In this document: piece after piece, positions 57,976 to 64,000 of the stretch
How the letters are laid out: every line of letters starts with the position of its first letter
Numbering within the stretch: the first letter of the stretch is position 1
Assembly: GCA_037176705.1 (NCBI GenBank)
Contig: CM073896.1
Span: 21,712,708-21,776,707 of the forward strand
Reading direction: 5' to 3'
Length of the DNA stretch: 64,000 nucleotides
Origin: Molossus alvarezi
Taxonomy: Eukaryota > Chordata > Mammalia > Chiroptera > Molossidae
Made by a program: the position numbers and the translations under genes
Notes under the pieces: generated by a model
Databases searched by the model: none
Seen by the model: the letters and a program-made list of their open reading frames with translations, nothing else
Told to the model about the DNA's origin: nothing

Positions 57976-58954
57976 TTATTTAAATGTCAATTTAAGAAAA
58001 CAACATAGGTGTTCATTGCTACTAGATTTATAAGTATTTTATAGGAGATATATACTTGTTTTTATGTTCATTTTATATATGCATACATAACATATGTGTG
58101 TATATAATCAACAGAAAATATGAATGATATCTATCTCACGTGGAGGAGGAAATAGAGACAGAAACAAAATATTTTTTAAAATATAGATATTTATATAAAA
58201 AATAAAACTTAATGAATTCATATTCACTCTATTCCCAATTCTAATAACCAATTATAGGGTTTTCACTTAATCTTTTCTAGATTACATTTATATTTCATCT
58301 GTATGAATCTACTTTCTTGCACAAAATACAGAATGTGATGGAATTAGAATATTTCATTATTACTCATTTTCTTTTATAGTATGTTACATGTGAACCAATT
58401 TGAATAACAAAAGAAATACTGTCAATACCAATAGTGGTTACTGAAAACAGTCTGAAAATTTGTTCGCATATGATTTTTCAACATAATTTTCCAACTTTTA
58501 TGTTATACTGTGTCTACACTGCCAAATCCTATAGCCATTACATGCTTTAAATTATTTCTTTAAGATATTATCTTAGTTCTATAAGCAAGCATAGCCCGTT
58601 TGATTGTACTTCAGAGGGGTTCCATTTTTTTTTTGTTGTTGTTGTTGTTGTTTTGTTACAAATGTAAGGCAAGATTCACGACCAGCAAAAAGATTATTGC
58701 TCAGTTTATTGTGATACTTGCTTTATTATGTTGGTCTGGAGTAAAAACATCTTTGAGGTATGACTCAATATAATAACTCTTACCACCAGTCCTTATATCA
58801 ATAATTTTCTAGTAATTTTCAATGCCAAACCATTGAGAAGACAACTTAGAAAAGACTCATAGAAACAACATTGTATTAATATTTTCATATTAATAACAGT
58901 TTGTAGCCTTTAGACATACAGACCAGTTCTGCTGAGTAGGATATCCTTGACTCA
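57976..58954. other. Non-genic stretch
   Basis: No gene recognised. A (TTG)n run lies at 58631-58652. Confidence 0.4.
58631..58652. repeat. (TTG)n microsatellite
   Basis: Seven TTG units after a T-run. Confidence 0.85.
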
Positions 58955-60762
58955 CATTTTTTTTTTCTTTTTTAATTTGTCTTTATTGTTGAAAGTATTA
59001 CAGGTGTCCCTCCTTTTTTCCCCATTGACTCCCTCCTTCCCATTCCAACCCCACCTCTGCCTTCACCACACTGTTGTCTGTGCCCATTGGTTATGCATAT
59101 ATGCATATCAGTTATTTGGTTTATCTCTTCCCTCCCTCTCACCCATTACCAACTGAGGTTTATCAGTCTGTTCCCTAATTTCATGTCTCTGGATCTATTT
59201 TGTTTGTCAGCTTATTTTGTTCATTATATTCCACAAGTGAGTGAGATCATCTAATACTTGTCTTTCTCTGACTCACTGATTTTACTCAGCATAATACTCC
59301 ACAGGTCTATCCATGTCATCTCAAAGGGTAAGAAATCTTTCTTCCTTACAGCTGTATAGTATTCCATTGTGTACATGTACCACAGCTTTTTTACCCACTC
59401 ATCTATTGATGGACACTTGGGCTGTTTCCAGATATTAGTGATTGTATATAGTGCTTCTTTGAACATAGGGGTGCATATATTCTTTCTGATTGGTGTTTCA
59501 GGATTCTTAGGATATATTCTTAGTGGGATCCCTGAGTCAAATGACAGTTCCATTTTAAATTTTTTGAGGAAACACCATATTATTTTTCATAGTGGCTGTA
59601 CTGGTCTGCATTCCCACCAGAAGTTTACTAGAGTCCCCTTTTCTCCATATCCATAGCACTTGTTGTTTGATGATTTGTTGATGGCAGCTATTCTGGCAGG
59701 TGTGAGATCATACTTCATAGTCATTCAAATTTGCACCTTTCAGATGATTAGTGATGTTGAGCATTGTTTCATATGTCTCTTAGCCATTTCTGTGTCTTCT
59801 TTGAAGAAGTGTCTACTCAGGTCCTCTGCTCATTTTATAATTGGATTGTCTGTTTTTGTTGAGTTGAATGAGTACTTTTGGTATTTTGGAAATTAACCCC
59901 TTATCCAATCAATGTATTATTGGCAAATATGTTCTCCCATACAGTGGGCTCCCTTTCCATTTTAATTCTGGTTCCTTTGCTGTGCAGAAGCTTTCTAGTT
60001 TGATGTAGTCCCATGTATTAAATATTTTCCTTTGTTTCTCTTGCTCTAGGTGATATATTGGTAAAAAATCTGCTGTGTGATATTTGCTATTTTGTTGCCT
60101 ACATTTTCTTCTAGGATTTTTATGGTTTGATGACTTATATAATTTTATATCCATTTTGAGTTTATTTTTGTATATGGTGTAAGTTGGCGGTCTCATTTTA
60201 TTTTTTGCATGTAGCTGTCCAATTTTCCCAACACCATTTATTGAAGAGACGTCTTTTCTCCACTGTATGCTCTTGCCTCCTTTATCAAATATTAATTGAG
60301 AATACTATCTTGAGTTGATTTCTGTGTTCTCTGTTTTATTCCATTGATCTATATGTTTGTTCTTATGCAAGTACAGGCTATTTTGATTTTAGTGGCTTTG
60401 TGGTATAATTTAATATTTGGTATTGTGACCCTCCAACTTTGTTTTTTTTCAAGATTTCTTTGGCTATTCGGGGTCTTTTTGGGTTCCCCATAAGCTTTTC
60501 GAGTTTTTATTCTAGCACTTAGAAGTATGCTGTTTGGTATTTTAATAGGATTGACTTAAATCTATATAGTGCTTTGAGTACTATGATCATTCTAATGATG
60601 TTGGTTCTTCCAATCCATGAACATAATATGTTTCCACTTTTTTTAATATTTTTCTCTATTTCTTTTTTTAATGCCCTGTAGTTTTCTGAGAACTGTTTTT
60701 TTACCTCCTTGGTTGAGCATATTCTTAGGTATCTTAATTTTTTTGTTGCATTTATAAATGAT

Positions 60763-60788
60763 TTTTTTTTTTTTTTTTTTTTTTTTTA
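60763..60788. repeat. Poly-T run in L1 ORF2
   Basis: At least 26 T within the L1. A matching but shorter T-run exists at the homologous place in the old L1 (20329-20341). Confidence 0.9.
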
Positions 60789-61400
60789 GTTTCTCTTTCT
60801 GAGTGCTCATTATTGGTGTTGAAAAATGCCAATGATTTCTGGATGTTAACTTTGTATCCTGCTGCTTTGCCAAATTCATTTATTAAATCTAGGAGATTTT
60901 TGGTGGAGTCTTGAGGATTTTCTATGTGTAATATGTCATCTGCAAATAATGACAGTTTCACTTCCTCCTTTCCAATTTGGATCTCTTTTATTTTTTCTTC
61001 TTGTCTAATTGCTGTGGTTAAGACTTCCAGTACTATTTTAAATAAGAGTGGCACAAGTGGGCATCCCTGTCTTGTTCCTGTTCTTAAGGGAAATGCTTTT
61101 AGTTTTTGCCCATTGAGTATGATGTTGGCTGTAGGTTTGTCATATATGGCCTTTATTATGTGGAGGTATGATCCCTGTATTCCCACTTTGCAGAGAATTT
61201 TTAACAAAAATGGGTGCTGGATTTTGTCAAATACTTTTTCAGCATCTATTGATATGATCATATGATTTTTATCTTTCATTTTATTTGTGTGGTGTATCAC
61301 ATTTATTGATTTATGAATATACCAGCCTTATATGCCTGGGATGAATCCCACTTGGTCATCATGAATAATTTTTTTAAATATATTGCTTGATCCTATTTGC

Positions 61401-61403
<3 letters not shown>

Positions 61404-61482
<79 letters not shown>
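61404..61482. repeat. (TA)24 followed by (TTTTG)n microsatellite
   Basis: About 24 uninterrupted TA units (61404-61451) followed by TTTTG units. It grew inside the L1 ORF2 complement and is absent from the other L1 copies at the homologous place. Confidence 0.93.
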
Positions 61483-61485
<3 letters not shown>

Positions 61486-62615
61486 GAGAATTTTGGCATC
61501 GATGTTCATCAAGTATATTGGCCTGTAATTTTATTTATTTTGTATTGCCTTTATCTTGTTTTGGAATTAGGATTATGCTGGCCTCATAAAAAAGGCTTAG
61601 AAGTCTTCCTTTGTTTTGAATTTTTTGGGATAGTTTAAGGAGAATAGGTGTTAGTTCTTCTTTCAATGTTTGGTAAAATTCCCATGTAAAGTCATCTGGA
61701 CCAGAGCTTTTGTTTGCTGAGAGTTTATTGATTACTGCTTCAATTTTCTTAGTTGTTATTGTATTATTCAGGTTTTCTGACTCTTCCTTGTTATGTTTTA
61801 GAACCTTGTATGATTCTAGGAGTTTGTCCATTTTGCCTAGGTTGTTCAATTTGTTGGCATATAATTGTAGTATTTTCTTATAATCCTTTCTTTTTCTGTG
61901 GTGTCATTTGTTACTTCAGCTTTTTTATTTCTGATTTTATTTATTTAGGTCCTCTCTCTTTGTTTCTTGGTGAGTCTACTAAAGTTTCATCAGTCTTATT
62001 TATGTTTTAAGAAATCTAGCTCTTTATTTTACTGATTTTTGTATTTTTTTAGTTTTTATGGCATTTATTTCTGCTCTGATCTTTTTTATTTCTTTCCGTC
62101 TACTAACTCTGAGGTTTTTTTGTTCTTTTTCTAATTGTTTAAGTTGTTGGGTTAGATAGTTTATTTATTTATTTTTTCTTAGTTCTAGAAGTATGCCTGT
62201 AATGCTATGAACTTTCCTCTCAGGACTGCTTTTGCTGTGTCCCATAGATTTTGTGTTGTGTGCATTTTCATTTGTTTCCAGAAAGTTTATTTCTTCCTTG
62301 ATCTCCTTGGTAACCCATTCATTGTTTAATAACATGCAATTTAGCCTCCATGTGTTTGAATGTTTTTATTATAATTTCTTGTTTCCTGCCATTGGGATTC
62401 AAGAAGATGCTTAGTATTTCTTTCTTTCTTCTTTAACTTGTAGAGACTTAGTTTGTGTCCTAAGATGTGGTCTACCTTTGAGAATGTCCTGTGTGTTCTT
62501 GGGAAGAATATATATTCTGAAGGTTTGGGGTTACATGCTCTGTAACTGAATTAAATCCATCTGATTGAGTATGCCATTTAGTGTCTCTGTTTCCCTGTTG
62601 ATTCTTTGTCTAGAA

Positions 62616-62820
62616 CAGTGGTTCTCAACCTGTGGGTCATGACCCCTTTGGGAATCTAATGACCCATTCACAGGGGTCGCCTAAGACCATTGGAAAATAT
62701 TCCCAATGGTCTTAGGAACCAAGACACTGCTCCTCTATCCATCTCCAGGCAGGTCCACCCACATACCACATATGGAACTGTATTAAAGGGTCATGGCATT
62801 AGGAAGGTTGAGAACCACTG
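62616..62820 (+). mobile_element. SPIN-like non-autonomous hAT transposon
   Basis: 205 bp with 16-bp terminal inverted repeats CAGTGGTTCTCAACCT / AGGTTGAGAACCACTG and the exact 8-bp target duplication GTCTAGAA (62608-62615 and 62821-62828), which fits the nTCTAGAn preference of hAT-Charlie types. Internal blocks GACCCCTTTGG, CACAGGGGTCGCCTAAGACC and GGAACTGTATTAAAGGGTC are those of the SPIN family described in Myotis and several other tetrapods. No transposase frame: a MITE mobilised in trans. The strand is arbitrary (symmetrical ends). Confidence 0.92.
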
Positions 62821-64000
62821 GTCTAGAAGATCTATCCAGTGATGCCAGTGTGGTGTTAAAGTCTCCTCCCATAAAGCCCTTCAGCAGTTTTTTTTAAATA
62901 TAACCCTGGTAAAAATATATGCAGCCAATATAGGAGCATGATAATATATCTTCTTGTTGGATTGATCCTTTTAATGTTATGTAGTCTTCTTCTTTGTCTC
63001 TTGTTATGGCCTTCATTTTGAAGTCTATCTTATTAGATATGAGTATTGATATACCTGCTTTTTATTTTTCATTTCCACCCCACTTTCATCCTCTGTGAGT
63101 CCTTTGTTGTGAGGTGAGTCTCTTGTAGACAGCATATATATGGGTCATGTTTTTTATCCAGTCAGCTACCTAATGTTTTTTGATTGAAGCATTTAAGCCA
63201 TTTATATTTGAGGTTATTATTGATAGATACTTATTAGTTGCCATTTTTATTTTATTCCTGTGTTCCTCTTTCAAAATATTTTTTTCTTCTTACAACAGCC
63301 CCTTTAGCATTTATTGAAGTGCTGATTTGGTGGTGGTAAATTCTTTAGCCTCTTTTTTTTTTGTCTGTGAAGCTCTTTATTTCACCTTCAATTTTGAATG
63401 ATAGCCTTGCTGAATAGAGTAGTCTTGGCTTCAGACCCTTACCTTTTATTACTTAGTATACTTCATGCCACTCCCTTCTGGCTTGTAGTATTTTATTTCT
63501 ATTGAGAAATCAGCTGGCAGTCTAATGGGAGCTCCCTTGTAAGTAACTTTCTGTCTCTCTCTTGCTTCCTTTAAGATTCTTTATTTGTCTTTAACATTTG
63601 CCAGTTTAATATGATGTGTCTAGGTGTGGGTCTTTTTGGGTTCATCTTGCTTGTGACTCTGTGTTTACTGAACTTGTGCATCATTTTCCTTCCCCAGGTT
63701 AGGGAAGTTTTCTCTCATTATTTCTTCATACAGGTACTCTATTTCTTTTTTTGGTTCTTCTTCTGGTACCCCTATAATGTGAATATTGTTAAACTTCATA
63801 TTATCCCAAAGCTCCCTTAAATGCTCCTGCTTTTTACTTTTATTTTTATTTTTTTCATTTGCTCCTCTAATTGGGTGGGTTTTTTTCTACCTTGTCTTTT
63901 ATCTCGCCATTTTAATTCTCAGCTTCTTCTAATCTACTATTGAATCCTTCCAAGGTGTTCTTTATTTCAGCTATGTCAATCTTCATTTCCTCTTGATTCT

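Larger units (their letters stand above)
59250..63244 (-). pseudogene. L1 ORF2 pseudogene
   Basis: The start ATG complement is at 63242-63244. Recognisable pieces: reverse transcriptase 60752-61300 and 61535-61849 (KSSGPDDFTWEFYQ), C-terminus 59251-59553 (NICTPMFKEALYTI). Expanded T-runs (60763-60788), a TA/TTTTG microsatellite and several frameshifts break it. Confidence 0.85.
58955..64000 (-). mobile_element. L1, antisense, running off the window
   Basis: T-run and 3' UTR (TTTATTGTTGAAAGTATTACA) begin at about 58955. ORF2 complement covers about 59250-63244, then the ORF1 complement continues to the window edge. Moderately decayed: the minus frame 60752-61300 still shows the reverse transcriptase with ISIDA and FADD. 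Interrupted by a SPIN-like hAT at 62616-62820. The sequence resembles the old L1 at 18513 more than the young one. Confidence 0.9.

Overview
The window looks like non-genic, repeat-dense DNA from a vespertilionid-type bat. At least fifteen tRNA-derived SINEs of the bat Ves type are present, in two tail variants, together with long-lived LINE-1 (L1) activity and a SPIN-like non-autonomous hAT transposon of a kind known from Myotis. There is no bacterial-type gene organisation, no host protein-coding gene that I can support, and no CRISPR array, rRNA or functional tRNA gene. The only convincing long reading frames belong to L1.

Layout. 1-4330: old antisense L1 with a Ves SINE inside. 4331-18500: mostly unique DNA with scattered Ves SINEs, a MER20, short L1 3' ends, MIR and L2 relics and microsatellites. 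18513-30850: an old full-length antisense L1 split by a younger full-length L1 (23572-29407) that landed at the old copy's ORF1 start. The younger copy keeps almost all of ORF1 and ORF2, with two nonsense codons and three frameshifts. The old copy's 5' UTR carries a 30-bp minisatellite. 30863-38590: unique DNA with Ves, MIR and L2 relics and one sense L1 fragment. 38600-48836: a stack of L1s nested within L1s (outer, middle and inner copies), with several Ves SINEs and a 164-bp U1 snRNA retropseudogene in the innermost copy. 48837-52735: largely unique DNA holding two candidate plus-strand exons that have good splice sites but no coding capacity. 52776-57338: a short sense L1 end closed by a perfect 44-bp palindrome, then a Ves and two antisense L1s. 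57339-58950: mostly unique. 58955-64000: an antisense L1 running off the window, carrying a SPIN-like hAT element with an intact 8-bp target duplication.

How the parts relate. L1 machinery explains most of the other insertions: the Ves SINEs, the U1 copy and the L1s themselves have A-rich tails and, in many cases, direct target duplications. All long L1s lie on the minus strand. That would fit an intron or lncRNA locus transcribed on the plus strand, but the sequence alone cannot establish this. I did not find a new biological system. The strongest observations are transposon archaeology, the near-intact L1, the palindrome, the minisatellite and the candidate exon pair.
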